Assembly (NCBI GenBank): GCA_030435675.1
Contig: CM059623.1
Location: forward strand, 14,602,092-14,666,091
DNA: 64,000 nt
Source of the DNA: Steinernema hermaphroditum
Lineage: Eukaryota > Nematoda > Chromadorea > Rhabditida > Steinernematidae
Reading direction: 5' to 3'
Shown here: one piece after another, positions 1 through 12,800 of the stretch
Position numbering within the stretch: the first letter of the stretch is position 1
How the letters are laid out: each line of letters opens with the position of its first letter
Notes under the pieces: generated by a model
Seen by the model: only the letters and a program-made list of their open reading frames with translations
Told to the model about the DNA's origin: nothing
Database searches by the model: none
Made by a program: the position numbers and the translations under genes

Positions 1-3000
1 GAATCGGAATCCGGACTCCTTTTGTTGCACTGTCCACAACGAAATGTGATATAGATGCCGACGAGACCGAAAACGAGTCATTCGTACGCTCTGCAGACCC
101 TCTTTTGATTGCAAATGCTTGAACTGACTCATTACAGATCATTAGCACAATGAGTAATAGACGGGACTGGTGAACAGGACGGTGGAATATTTTGCAACGA
201 TACTGATGATGACGAAATACTGGTACCGACTGTTGCCTAAGATTTTTGGGCAGATACATGCTTACTTCAAACTGTGCATAGAAGAGATCATTCAGACGTT
301 TGGGATGGATTTTTTTGCGTAAGGTAGTGATCCAGCTTTTGGAAGATCCCATTTAAAATGCACTAAAAGATGAAAACTGCAACTGATACCCTCAGAAGTG
401 ACCTTTGTTGAGGGACCTATTTTCATTTCCATGTCCCATTTCTTGAGAAGATCAGACATGTTCTTTGCCAGACAGTCTAGACAGGCGTGTATCATTGTGT
501 CATGGCGCTTCGAATAAAGGACTGGTACCCCATGTATCAGCCCCGCTTCACAGCACAATATATCCCTGACACAGCCTTTTTGTTTCACATCTCTGTCCAG
601 AGCCAGATCTCCTCTTCTACTACTAAGTTCTTAGACTCACAGCTTCGATGCAGAACTTTTTTCTCTGTTTACCACATTTGAAAGCCAAGCAAAGGTTGTC
701 GAACCTGTTGAAAAACAGGAAGTTGTTGAATAGAGGGGAAATGATGGGAATGAAAAAGCGCCACAGGTCGAAACGTCGTTTTTTTTAGAATTTCACATCT
801 ATTTCCCTCGACTCACCGTTAGTCCCTGCACTCAACGTTCCATTAGCCACGGGTGTCTTCTCCTTGTCCCGCTGTCTCTTCTTCATCTGAGGTGTCGCCG
901 GCGTCACCTCAATCAACGTGACGGGGTCGAACGCGTTCTCGTGACACCTTCCACAACTGCGTTCGTTGTACGGCAACGTGATGAGTTGCGGGTGATGGGG
1001 CCGCGGTGTGCGGAAACACGAAAACATCTGAAAAAGAGGCCGATTTTGAGCGAAAGGCAACGTGAATGGCGGCGAATAAAGAGTCCGCCTGAAGGCGCTT
1101 TTATCACTTTGCGCGACGCCGTAATTTACGCGCCCTAAAAGCGCGTTTTATTGTCGACGTCTTCTGTTTGTCGACGAAGAAGACGCGCGAAGTTGGACAG
1201 ACAACTGTATGGATTTATGGACGATTAAGCCAGATCCTTCGAATAGATAACAAAGATATGTACGCCACCTAATGGTGGCTGCGAAATCCGTAGAGTGGAT
1301 TCTACCGTTATGGGGTAGCAATTAGATGGGTGTCCTAAAAAAGAACGATCATTCACGGCACGTACAAAACATCACACAGATCAACGGACCCAGATGGTTG
1401 GGGTTTCTACTGGGTGGCCCAAAAAAGGCATCTAGACTGTAGACTGGAAAGCCATTTTCCAGCGCATCCAAAGGCGATACAGGTCGTAAAACGGAAAAAA
1501 AAACGAAATAACGAAAAAACCAACAGCTAGACACCTGCTAGGGCATCCTGCTAAGGGATCTTTTTTGGGACTCCCTGCATTACTCGGTATTTGATAGAAT
1601 GCCTCCATGCTGGTATTTTAACTGATATATTCGCTAGTTTAGCCCATAGAATGCTGCAGGAGCAATGTTCCATTATTCAGTTGTTTACTTTCGCATAACG
1701 CATTCAAATGCATTGTCGTCCTGGCCCCGTTGTGGATGAATCGCGAAGTCAAACAAAAATCGATATTCTTCAAATTCAAAGAATGGCACACAAAAAATTG
1801 TAAAACCAATATACCAAAATGTAGAGCAAAAATCACAGGAAAATCACAAAACAGCGGATTGCGGGGTGAATGGACCTTTAATGCCATACCGCACTCGGCA
1901 CCACGACGAAAAAAAACCACATTAGGCAGGTCGAAAAGGTGCAGATCGGAAAAAGCAAACAAAATCATGTCGAGATTCGAATGGTGAAGACTGGGACGAT
2001 ATCACATGAAAAGCCACTGAAGCGGTCTCCTTTTTGGGCGGTGAATGTTAAAAAGAAGAACTAACGGACTTCATTTCACTGCATTTGTAAATAGAAGAAA
2101 ATTAAATGCATGCCCTGAAATGTAAAATTGCATCTCTGTTCCTCCACATGAGGCAAACACTGGTCAAAATCAACGGAGAAATCAACGCTTTTCACATGCC
2201 CTACACGATTTCGGTTCTATTAAAATTGAGGACAAAAACAAAGATCAAAGATAAGATTTCGAGTTTCGATATGGCCTTTTGCTGCTAGAAAAAAAAACTC
2301 TTCGGATGCGGAATAATGTCGGCTCCAAAGGCGCAGACCTCACGCGGTAAAACTGATATGCAAAACAAAAATCCAGAAACGCAGACTTCGATTTACACGA
2401 TTTACACGATTTATCTTCCCGAATCAACGGCTTACGCCGTGCAGGACGTCTCATATATGGACAAAGAAGAACATAGTCACACCGTGGTCGCTGATTTTCT
2501 TCTGATTTCGGTGGAGCAGACGAATCCGAATAGAATGCAGCGTTCCCATTAGTTTGCGCGGGCATCGAAGTCGTGAAGAGCTGATTCCGGAAGTGGAATA
2601 GCAGTGGAGCAGAGCCAACGGAGCGGAGAGTCATCTTCGGTTCGGCTGGCGGCGTGGACTTCGGAGTTACAGCACTTCTTCGGCTTCTCTGGCGGCGCGG
2701 GTAGAGTCGGGCGGTCGTGACAAGCTTTTTGGCGAGACGGTGGAACCGCTCTTTTGGAAAAAGACTTCACGCGTTGCAAAATCTATAAATCTAAAAAATT
2801 CTGCAAAAACTCTGACGAAAACTTCACATTTGGAGCCAGAAGCCGAGGATAAAGTTCGACTTTGTTGATCAGTAGGTGTAAACAGCGCTATAAATTGTGC
2901 GCGTCGACACGCTAAAGTGCGACTAATAAATTCCTTCCACGTGAGGGGTATCCGATCCGTAAACAACTTTTCAAAAAACGAATCCGCAGAACTAATTTCA

Positions 3001-5303
3001 CTTACTTCACTTATCTATGAGGTTACTCATATTGGTTGGGGCATCGAAAATGGCCGACCACGTTTGCAAAATACCGCAGCCTTACAGTGCAGACTTTAAA
3101 ATATATAGTATATTCGCTTCAAAAATTCACAAATTTCACATACGTTGTATATCTTTTGAATGAGCCATTCGAGCTTGTCGCATGCACTATTCTGAAGGAT
3201 CTGAACATAGAGACCCAATTGCTGATTAGTCATGTCATGTGCGAAACACTTTTCAGTTAAAGAGATGTTCTTTGAATCAATGTGGTCAGTGAAAAACAAA
3301 CCGTATACGTGCAGTGAACTAGGGTGCCTCACCTTGAAGTAGAAAACAAATGTGATGTAAATGTGAAACCGAGGCAGATGCAAGCTGCGGAGCTCCACTG
3401 TAACATTTTCCTCAAAGCTCATCGCCACTGACCGGCTTGATACCAGTGCGACGCTAGGAGCAAGCGAGAGGCCAAAGACGCCCATTTTAAGTTTCTCAGA
3501 ACACAGGAAGAGCAAGGCATTGCTAGAAAGACGCCTAAAGCGTCCTGAGGTCCATCAAGCTCGTAATGTACACGATTCCAGGTCATCGTGGCTAAAAATG
3601 GCCGATGGATAAAGTGGCTAAAATTCCCGGCCGCTTTTCTCATCTTTGACCAACTGAAAGTTTATGTAGAATTCCCATATTCAGCACGCTGGAATTTCCC
3701 CTCACTATGACATCAAGTAGATTCACATCTCAGGCTTAGGGCGCCAAGATGGTAAAGGCATGGGAACATAGACGGTCCGGACATAGGCACGTTCAGTATC
3801 CAAGCACACCGTCATCGTCTATTGTATAAAATAACTGTTTAGTGGGTTCGCTTAATTAAGAGTCGGCGGTCGATGGCCGGCTCATACATGGCATTATAGT
3901 GCTTTGCGTTATCGGGACGACCCCCAAAAAAGCAATCACTTAAGCATAGTGAAAAATACATCCTGAGGCTGTGCACTAGAAAAGGGAAAGTACGATGAAA
4001 ATCGCGCCCTAAAACGTCACCATAACTCATCCCCAATCGTATAACATCTCCAAGCGACGAAATCGAAATCCCGACCTGTTGTCATCGGTGACCGTTAAAA
4101 CAACGTTTCAACATCCATCGGAACGTCCCATAAAAGCGGACGACAGTTTGTTTGACACCGACGGACATCGTGGAACACACAAAAACGCCGCCGGAACGGG
4201 CGAAGGACAAAGGGACGCAGGGCGGCGGAACAATTAATCGGGCGGATTAATAAGTCGCAAATCGGAGAGCGAAAATTTGTCATCTCGGGATGTCAAATCG
4301 TGACGGACGCGTTTGACGAATAACACACGCAACTGTTGTGTTGAGGTGGGCGCCGCGGAGGACATCGACGACGGCGACGGCGAAGAGGCGTTGTTGTCTT
4401 TATGGCCACGGAATCATAATTGTTTGTCACTTAGCGGCATTATCCGATTTCACTGTTTGTTTGCTGATGCCTCAGGCCGAGGGACGAAGCGAGGGACGAC
4501 GGATATCTGAGATGTTTTCAGGGCTTTTAGATTAGATTTCTTTTTTAACCCGGTGAGGACTCAATTTTGTGCGATGAAGGTCAAAAAAGAGAACTTCGAG
4601 AACAACTGTGGCTTGCTCTTCCAAAGTAGCTCATGGAAATGGTTCATTTGATTACAAGTCTGCAACAGTTCATCCCCTCTATTTAAATGGAGAACTGTAG
4701 AAAATCCAAAATGTCCAAAACTCCGAAATCACGCGTAGCGGCGTCTATCATAAATTATTTATTTCGACCTTCGATGTCGATTTGACTGTGACTCCACGAT
4801 TCAGTAATCCATCGTCAGCGATCCTAATCCAGTTCGAATCCAGACTCGATTAGCGAAAAATTAGATCCTCATTTCGACGCTCTTTGACTCGAATGCCAGC
4901 CGAAATGAAGGGTAATGAATACTGTAAATTGTAATTGATACTGTTCGAACAGTCCCATGCGCTCCATCTCTTCTGCTTTATCCTTTTTCCTTTTCTTCTC
5001 TGTATAAAACTCTTCGATCAGAATCTAGGATTCGATCAACTATTCATTGTTTACTGATGCTCGTTATTCAGTATTTATCAAATGGGTAAAATGAAAAAGA
5101 AAACATCAAACAAACTAGCAAGTCAACCATAATGAAAAATTAAGTGATTACTGGAATATTCGGAACATTGGAAATGTGGATTCTTCTCGCACATCTTATT
5201 CGTCGTTATTCAGCTGAGAAATGTTCCGAAAAGTCGTCTTCCATTTCGACAGTTTCTCCAACTTCTGCAAAATATGCCCTTTAGACGGTTGATTAGATAT
5301 CAC
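1..5303. other. Left 5.3 kb with no convincing gene
   Basis: I find no open frame here that matches a family I know or that joins into a multi-exon model as the genes to the right do. The stretch is AT-rich with scattered short frames. Minus-strand frames at 292-588 and 3096-3515 look mildly protein-like; the second has a possible donor (AAG|GTGAGG) near 3330, but I could not build a coherent gene. A segment near 1369-1385 shares CAGATCAACGGAC with the tail of the SINE-like element at 32.7 kb and may be a fragment of it. Short direct repeats (GATTTACAC units) lie near 2390-2412. Confidence 0.5.
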
Positions 5304-7231
5304 TTAGTCGACCTTCTTAATGACGCTGTCGTCCTTCATCAATTCTTCGCTCTCCTTGTCCGTCACTTTTTGAGTCATGAGACACTCTCCACCCAGCTTC
5401 TCCAGTCGACTGTACACTCTTTCGTAATCCTTTTCGAGACCTCCGAAGAAGACGTCGAATTCTTTGTTTACTTTCTAAAGACAGCACTGTGAATTCAATG
5501 AAACACAGAGTTAAAACCATTAGAGTGGATGCCATGGTCGCCTTCTCACGTCTTTGCTCCTCGGGGTCTCTCGAAATTCCGCCTGTCTTTCCCTTCTTGT
5601 ATTCTGGGTCGGCGAAACTGACGCGTTTAACGCTCGTAATATGTTCTACGTGGTAGTCTACTACACACACCGCACAGATGAGGACCTAAAAAAAGATGTT
5701 TCTATGACTGATTGAAAGCACGGTAACCTCTATCTTCTGATCGCGTCCGGAACAGAACTCACAGTCGAACGTATTCTTCTCCGACAAGGGTTCGTTGCAG
5801 GACGAACACTCCAAGGAATGCTTTGACCTTTTAGCAGATCCTCCTCGATCATAAAGAGTTGGTAGATCTGAATCAAATACATTTGAGGTGGACCGCTGGC
5901 TATCTGTCTATGCACGAATCATACAATACCGTAGAACTGACCTTTCAGAGCCCAGTTGACGGGGAGATATTCGTCAATTTTCAGTTCAACTCCTTCTCGG
6001 CACACAGGACACGTCAGCGTCTTCTTTTTTTGAATGGGGTCCTCCACCGAGATTTTCACTTCACAGGCGTCACAGAGGGAGTGTCCACACTTCGGCATCA
6101 CCTTTGGATTTTGGAGTATCTCAAGACACACAGGACATCCTGGATCCGTCAGATCGTGAAAAGCTGCTGGCGCTGCATTCTTCGTCTGGCGCTGCGTTCT
6201 TTGGCTCGAGAGAAACGGAGTGAGATCGAGTTCATGGATCTCTCCATATTTTACATAGTAAAGTACACTGCCCCAAAAAGTAAAACTAAACCGGATAGAC
6301 ACGTCGATTGGTACTTGCTCCATTTTACGACTCCTACAATAACTTAAATTCAGGTTCAATTGATAAAATACAACTAACGCCATGTTTAATCTCCAGAGTT
6401 CACCGCTCTCGCGCGGAATGAAAACATCATTCCCAACTGTATGCGCCTTCGAGAACCAGCAGTTAAATAAGCAGCCATGCATTTCGTCTACTTCTATCGT
6501 TTCTCCATCCGAAAGTTCAATTTGTTCTCCGGCATTGCTAAGATCCAATGAGTAAAGTTTTCCGCCATCCAAGGCGTAGAAGCGATCGTTGTGTGTGAAG
6601 ACGGCAAAAGAGTGAACTGCAATACAACATCACCGAAAAATAATTTTGAAAACGCCAAACCGTTATTAAAGACGATTTCTTTCATAACTTCAAACGAAAA
6701 AGTTATGCACTTCTTGTTCATATCTACGTAAAATGTGGTACCACAGATGTAGCACTGACTAAAAACAACTTAAAGAGCAACAGTCGGATATAAATGAAAC
6801 CTCGCATTGAAGTATTTCAAAGTTTTGACATTTCTCATCGAGTTGTCGACGAGTGTGTAAATTTGGATTTCGATGTCATAGAAGCCTAGTTCGTTTCTTT
6901 CACGTGTTGTACAACAATGGTAGACTGCGTCAGACGTTACATGGCAGAAACATTCGTAGTATTTCTTGTTTGTGTCTCCCTTTTAAATTCTATCATAATC
7001 AGAACAAAACCGATAGCAAACCCTTTGAAGGTGACCATTGGGACAGTCATATCGCTCGATTTCGTGAGCTTGGCGATCGTAGATCAGTATCTGATTTCTT
7101 AAATGGAGTTTTAAGTGATCTGTTGCTGTTACCTACTCGCTGGATTGCAGAATCACTTTGTCGCTGGAGATGGAACATAGCAGAGCGTCTTCGAGTTCTC
7201 CTTCCAGACCAGGAAATGAGACCACTTCCAT
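5304..7231 (-). CDS. RING/B-box/coiled-coil protein with propeller-like N-terminus (copy A)
   Basis: Eight exons join to 533 aa: 7137-7231, 7022-7097, 6801-6979, 6661-6758, 5942-6616, 5728-5867, 5518-5685, 5304-5474. The introns are 42-256 bp and most are 42-44 bp. The N-terminal ~310 residues hold repeated strand-like units of the type QILIYDRQ, DRFYALDGGKLYSLDL and ELWRLNM, suggesting a kelch-like beta-propeller. A C3HC4 RING follows (CPVCLEIL...CGHSLCDAC...CPVCRE), then a B-box-like zinc site (CSSCNE...CEFC...CAVC), then a charged helical tail ending KKVD. RING plus B-box plus coiled coil is the TRIM plan, so it is probably a cytosolic E3 ubiquitin ligase. The propeller before the RING is unusual, since TRIM proteins usually carry substrate domains after it. 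The start ATG lies 19 nt after a TTTTTAG acceptor. Copies B and C to the right are paralogues. The ligase role is inferred. Confidence 0.8.
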
Positions 7232-7312
7232 TGCTACAACTAAAGCTAAAAAGTATGAATCGAAGAATTGCCAATCAAGATGCCTTTATCGTTTAGTTTT
7301 GTTAAAAAAAAC

Positions 7313-7359
7313 CTGAGCCGAGCCCGAGCCGAGCCGGCTCGGGCTCGGCTCAGGCTCAG
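7313..7359. repeat. GC-rich GAGCC near-palindrome
   Basis: A 47-bp stretch of GAGCC units followed by their complements (GGCTC) can fold into a hairpin with arms of about 23 bp and few mismatches. It lies just upstream of the copy A start and just past the end of copy B, in otherwise AT-rich DNA. It could be a duplication boundary, a transcription block or a replication pause; nothing in the sequence decides which. Confidence 0.8.
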
Positions 7360-7374
7360 TTGGCATCTCTGCTT

Positions 7375-8431
7375 TTAGTACCTAGATATTATTAAAGATA
7401 TGAAAAACATACGAGTCGAGAGAAGCGGAGTGAGGTCGAGTTTACGGATCTCTTGAGATCTATGTTTTGTATAGTAAAGTACACTGCCCCAAAAAACAAA
7501 ACTAAACGATAAAGGCATCTTGATTGGCAATTCTTCGATTTTTCGGCTTCTACAATAACTTAAATTCAGGTTCAATTGGTAGAGTACACCTAACGTCATG
7601 TTTAGTCTCCAGAGTTGACCGATCGTGCGCACAATGAAAACATCATCTCCAACTGTATGCGCCTTCAAGAACAAGCCCTCCATTCCGTCTCCTTCTATCG
7701 TTTCTCCATCCGAAAGTTCAATTTGTTCTCCGGCATTGCTAAGATCCAATGAGTAAAGTTTTCCGCCATCCAAGGCGTAGAAGCGATCACGGTGTGTAAA
7801 GACAGCAAAAGAGTCTTCTACAATGCTACATCACAGAAAGATAATTTTAAAAACGCCAAACCGTTATTAAAGACGATTTCTTTCATAACTTCAAACGAAA
7901 AAGTTATCCACTTCTCGTTCACTTCGGTGTAAAATGTAGAAGCAAAGACGTCGAATTGACTACAAACAACTCTGAACAGCACTCGTATATAAATGAAACC
8001 TCGCATTGTCGTATTTCAAAATCTTGACGTTTCTCATTGAGTTGTCGACGAGTTTGTGAATTTGGATTTCGATGTCATAATAGCCTTCTTTCCTTTTTTC
8101 CTTTGTCACGCAACAATGGTAGACTCCGTCAAACGTTGCATCGCATAAACATTCGTAGTATTTCCCGTTTGTGATTCCGAACTAAACTCTTTCATAATCG
8201 CAAGAAAACCGATAACAAACCCATTGATGGCGACCACTGGGACAGCCATGTCGCTCGATTTCGTGACTTTGGCGATTGTAGATCAGTATCTGATTACTGA
8301 AAGAGTGGTTTTAAGTGATCCCTTACTGTTTCCTACCTCTTCGAGTGTAGGATCACTTTGTCGCTGGAGACCGAACATAGCAGAGCGTCTTCGAGTTCTC
8401 CTTCCAGACGAGGAAATGAAGCCACTTCCAT
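7375..8431 (-). CDS. RING-less paralogue of the propeller protein (copy B)
   Basis: This copy aligns with copy A exon by exon. It starts at ATG 8429-8431 and keeps equivalent introns: GTAGG...TTTCAG after about 31 codons, a 39-bp intron, a 42-bp intron and a 44-bp intron. All joined frames stay open. The last large exon reads through the propeller-like region to DLTPLLSTR and stops at 7375 with no RING, B-box or coiled coil. It is either a truncated duplicate or a gene making a propeller-only protein that could compete with copy A. Relative to copy A it is clearly more diverged than copy C, so it is the older duplicate. No promoter or polyadenylation signal was identified. Confidence 0.6.
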
Positions 8432-8729
8432 TTCTACAACTAAAGCTAAAAAGTATTATCAAAACTAAAGAGAAGATTGTAGGACACACGAAAAATATAA
8501 TCGAGATAAGGCATTTCATGTCAGCATGCATACTAGGAGCTTGTTACCATTGTTATCAGCACGATAAGACCTATTCTACTTCCTATGGGACGGAACTCTC
8601 GACTCTGATCACAACAGTTGGGGACGCGATGAACTAGAACGGCAATTTTACAAGCTGCAAGTCGAACGGCGCTGCGTAATTAGAAATTGTGTGGCAGATA
8701 TGGGTTGCCAAAAACTCAATAAGTTTTTA

Positions 8730-9192
8730 ATAACTGTCAGTCGTTCTCTCAACAGTAAGCATTTCAAATCTTTTGAAATAAACTGTATCTAGCCATTTTG
8801 ATACTTTGTTTCCATCGCTATTTTATCTCTGTTTTTATTTTATTTTATCCAACTGAAGTCAGTTGGGTTGTTTCATGGGTCCTGGGTGTCCTGGAGCTCG
8901 TAGTGGTGCTTAGCGTCTAAAGGGGGGGGGGGGGGTGAGTGGGAAATCGCGCACAGCCGCGTTTATATTCATAAGTGGCGAGTAAATTAAGATCAACTTT
9001 AAGAGAGAGAGAGGCGATGAATGGAAGCGTGTAAAATGATATCAAGATCGGGTGGCTCATGTGAGCACGTGAATGGCATTGACCCCCCAAATATGAAATA
9101 AAGATGGAAACAGAGGATGAAAATAGCTAAGTGCATCTTATTTCAGAAGACTTGAAATGCTTACTGTTGAGAGAACGACTAACAGTGACAGA
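8730..9192. repeat. Long inverted repeat (foldback element)
   Basis: The segment 8730-8830 matches the reverse complement of 9090-9192 over about 100 bp, by eye roughly 80% identical. The best block (AAATGCTTACTGTTGAGAGAACGACT on one arm) is exact over more than 20 bases. The spacer of about 260 bp contains a run of 14 G at 8922-8935, a GA-rich run near 9003-9013, and sequence from AGCCGCGTTTATATTCATAAGTGG that recurs near 19308. It looks like a foldback or MITE-type element, although no target duplication was recognised. Confidence 0.65.
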
Positions 9193-9617
9193 ACTGAGAA
9201 CCTTATCTAGTTAACTGTGCAACGAAGGAATGTCACAGATAACGCCGATTAATGGTTGCCAACGACGAGGTTCACCGCGGTGAAATATTGCTGCAGCGGT
9301 TCACATCTATTCCACGTATTCAGATAGATAAGCGGCGCAATCAGCGAAGACAGAATATTCTGGTTTTGTACAACAAAATGTGAGATTCACAATCTTTCGG
9401 ACTTCAGGTCCACTGGATCTCGGATAAAGCACTTTCTACATGTTTCGATCCCTCAGAGTGCAGAGATGCGAATAATAAATACATCCTCGCCGTCATCGCC
9501 GCGATTTGTGAACCCTTCGAGAGTGATGTGAAATTTCGGGATTGCAGGGTTACATGCAGTGATGGGTCTCGCTCGAAATTTCGCCGAGTCTCGGTCTCGG
9601 TCTCTACCTCGCAGCCT
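9193..9617. other. Repeat-bearing gap left of the retroelement
   Basis: No gene is seen. The first ~110 bp, beginning with the 9167 repeat (ACTAACAGTGACAGAACTGAGAACCTTATC...), recur in related form at 19439-19580 and 19810-19970. Each copy goes on to AGATAACGCCGAT and a CACCGCGG(T/C)GAAATA-like segment. The end of the gap (9570-9605) is a short GAGTCTCGGTCTCGGTCTC repeat that adjoins the presumed outer edge of the 3' LTR. Confidence 0.5.
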
Positions 9618-9809
9618 GTAGAGTTTCAGTGACTGAGAAGCTCAATAGAGCACGACCCTGTGAGTATGAGGGGGACTCGGAGACAGCAGACTCAATAAAC
9701 CACTTTACTCTAAAGTCACATAACAGAAGACTGGCGGGCAGATCCGCCAAATTATTACACAGTCTGGAAGAAAGGGGGGCGGGATGCGGATTTCGTCGTA
9801 TTCACGACA
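9618..9809 (-). repeat. Probable 3' LTR of the BEL/Pao element
   Basis: Read on the minus strand, a purine-rich tract (AGGGCGGGAA) is followed directly by TGTCGTGAATACGACG. About 190 nt later comes CTCTACA, so the segment has the TG...CA ends of an LTR, next to a polypurine tract, just downstream of the envelope frame. It contains an AGTAAA-type polyadenylation signal. A matching second copy is not visible at the 5' side near 18.1-18.6 kb, so the outer end is inferred. Confidence 0.45.
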
Positions 9810-9872
9810 TTCCCGCCCTAGGTTGACAATTTTGGGGTAGGCATTTGATATATATATGTATGGAGGGGGACA

Positions 9873-12800
9873 TTACAATGTTGCCTGCTTTCCAATTTGT
9901 CGGATTAACTTGATAGGTAGGCAAATTATTGCCACCATAAGCTTCAGCAGGAGGTGGAGAATGCAGGGCCCGCAGCAGTAAGTGATTAGAAGTGCTAATC
10001 CGACGATGATTGCGAGCATTACAGCGAACTGTAAATACTCTTTGAATTCCTTCAGGAGTCCAAACAGGTCGAAGTCGAATAGATTGGACAAATCGAAATC
10101 CCAGTCGAGGTCATCGTTATCCTTTGATTGATTTCTGCTTGCTGAGGTGTTTAGTGGTTTCGCCTGGAGTGGGTGGAAATACAGTTTTCCTTGCAGTTGG
10201 ACTTCTCCTATTCCTCTTCCACAGCTTGTTTCACACAATTCCGTGAAATTGATGGCGTCTGCGTGAAACTTCAGCTTGTTCTGCTTCCCCTCCGGCTGGC
10301 AGTTGACGAGGAAGGACTGCCTTTTGCACTGTATTTCTCCTACTATTCTTCTTGTTCTTGATGTGCAGGTGATGGTGACTTCGGCTCCTTTGTCACATTT
10401 GTAGCAGCCGGTGACTTTTGATGCCTGCATTTGGCATAAGTCCGTATGTATCTCTTGTGTCTGCTCTCCAACAAAATCGTTGATGTTGACAAATATTTCT
10501 GCTGACACAGCTTGTTCTATTTCGCTTATGAGCTGCTCCCTGTCGACGAAGAATTTGTATGGAGGTCGAATTGCTGGCAGTCGCATTGTAATGTTGTCTA
10601 GTGGCGCCGTTATTGTATCTTCGGCGGCACATATGCAGGCAACAGATGTTTCGGCGGGTGAGCAGTCACAGTGTGAGTCGACGGCGCAAGTGAGTTTTCT
10701 GGCATCGTCAGGTGTTGCACATTCGATTGGCGGCTTTCCGATGTGATCGATGATTGCTGTTTGGGAGCCGTCAGTGACGAATTGGGTGTTGAGCATTTGA
10801 GTTGGCGATAGGCCCAGGCTGGTAACTGTGAGACGTGTCTTGGTGTCCTTGATATGGTATGGTCGATTTGGACGGAGTTGTAGTTCTCTTGTTACAGTCT
10901 TCTTGTTGCCGAAGTGTTCATAACGGTATTCGAGATTCACTCTTGTGTCCCAGGTTGAGCAGTCGAACATTGTGTAAATACGTTCGTTTTGCGGCACATA
11001 GTAGACGCGGTAGAATAGGCATCCGGAGCTGAAGAATAAGCAGTCGCAACCGGGTCCTCCACAGCTTGCCACACAGAAGGTTAATCCTGGGAATTCATTG
11101 CTCCTGTTGAGTTCCGGGAGCTTCGTATTGGGATTCACATCTGCGCATTTTCCTTTGGTGCAAGAGCCCACATGAGGGCAGCGCTTTACAGCAGAGACGT
11201 GGCGGGCGACACTTCGGGTAATCAGTTGGATCTTCTTCTGGCAGACAAGTTGAATGTTCTTCCACGTAATAGTGACTTTTCCGACTTTGGATTTGTCATC
11301 ATTCAGCAGGGACAGGCAGGCTGTTCGTTGTATTGGGTTGATCTTCAGTACTTCCGACAGACGTGTTGTGCATGTGCTCATGTTTTTGTAGTCGGTGCAC
11401 ACATGTGATGTAGTCCATAGAAGGTTGACGTCTTGGCAGGGGGTCATTTCTGCTTGTGAAGTGTGTAGAAACAACGCCACCAGAAGTATTGTGGTTTGTA
11501 GTGCAGACGTTCGGAATACGGATCTGTTGCTTGTAGCGCTTTGTAGGCTGTTGAGGCTTATAGCTTCAGCACCTATTTCGGGTATGTCGTCGTCGAGATC
11601 GTCTTCTTCGCGGAGATGTGGTGGTCCATAGCCAATGCATTGTCCGCATGTTGTCTGCAGGTGCGCTTCTACGAGTGGTTTCGCTTCCTTCCATTTGTTT
11701 TCGGAGTTCTTTCGGAAGAGTGCCATACATCTCGCGATCAGAGTGAACCTGATGCATATCGCAATGATAATGTATAGGGTCACGCTGGCGATTAGGAGGG
11801 TTTGAAATGGCCAACAGTGAATGTTGACTATTCTCACCAGGCAGAAGAGACAGGTTATGGCTTCACAGTAATCCGTATTTTCACACGTTTGTTGGACGAA
11901 TTCCTGGGTGCCATTCTCGGTTTGAAATTTGACGATGACTTCGAATGTATGAAGTGTGAGGTCAGGCGGTAGATAGACATATTCCTCTGCTTCGGGTTCT
12001 CGCCGAATCAAGCAGTGGTGATATGTACAAATTTCCATGATTGAGACATTTTTCTGTGAGAGTCGAAGATGATCCGGGTAGCATGTGACGTTGAGAAATT
12101 CGTTGCTGATCTCAGTGTCATTGAAGGTGCTGAGTATGTTTTCTTCGTCTGGCATGTTGTCGTGAAGTGGAGAGAAGTCGTTGAATGAGTTGTTGTCTTT
12201 TTGAATGTCAGCTTGAAGGAGTGATGTCTGTTGTCGAGATTTCCTGGGGCGTTCTGTTAAGTGGTAGATTCCCCACGAGTAAAGGGCACACTGCGTCGGC
12301 GTTGTGCATGCAGAGTGTAATTTTCGAAGTCTGTGTAGGGTCTGGTCGCGGTTGGAGATGCTAGTGTTTGTTGCAGCTTCATTTGTTGTAGTGAAGACAG
12401 TCAGAATGAGTAGTGTCTTCAGTAGAGTCGTTGACATCCAGTTGCTGGGTATTACGGAGTAGTGCGGCGTGACTGATGTATTCATCGCCACGGATTCGAT
12501 TTCTTCGCCTTCGTCGTTGTCGTCCGAGTATTTTATTGGTTTTCGTGGCCGAAGTTGGTACCGGTGCTGGTGAGTTTGTTGATCCGATTGCGGGACAATG
12601 TTGTCGTTTGGTGGTGCAGGAAGATCCTGAGGTGGTTCATTTTCAGGCTTCACCACGTTGGATTCGGAATTATTTGCTTCAATGGCTCCTTCTATTTCCA
12701 GCGGCACTAGAAGGTTGACTGGGCGTTGAAGTACGTTGCCTTTGGGTAGTCGCACTTGTACTTCGCGGATCGTTCCATTTGAGGTTTTGTGGACTTCAGT

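Noticed and set aside
292..588. 98-aa minus-strand frame at the window start
   Set aside because: No recognisable domain, no neighbouring exons, and a length within chance expectation.
3096..3515. 139-aa minus-strand frame with a possible splice donor
   Set aside because: It looks mildly protein-like but has no family motif and no supported second exon.
6853..7296. 147-aa plus-strand frame, repeated at 18732-19151
   Set aside because: It is conserved only because the minus-strand exons of copies A and C are near-identical; the minus strand has the coherent spliced gene.
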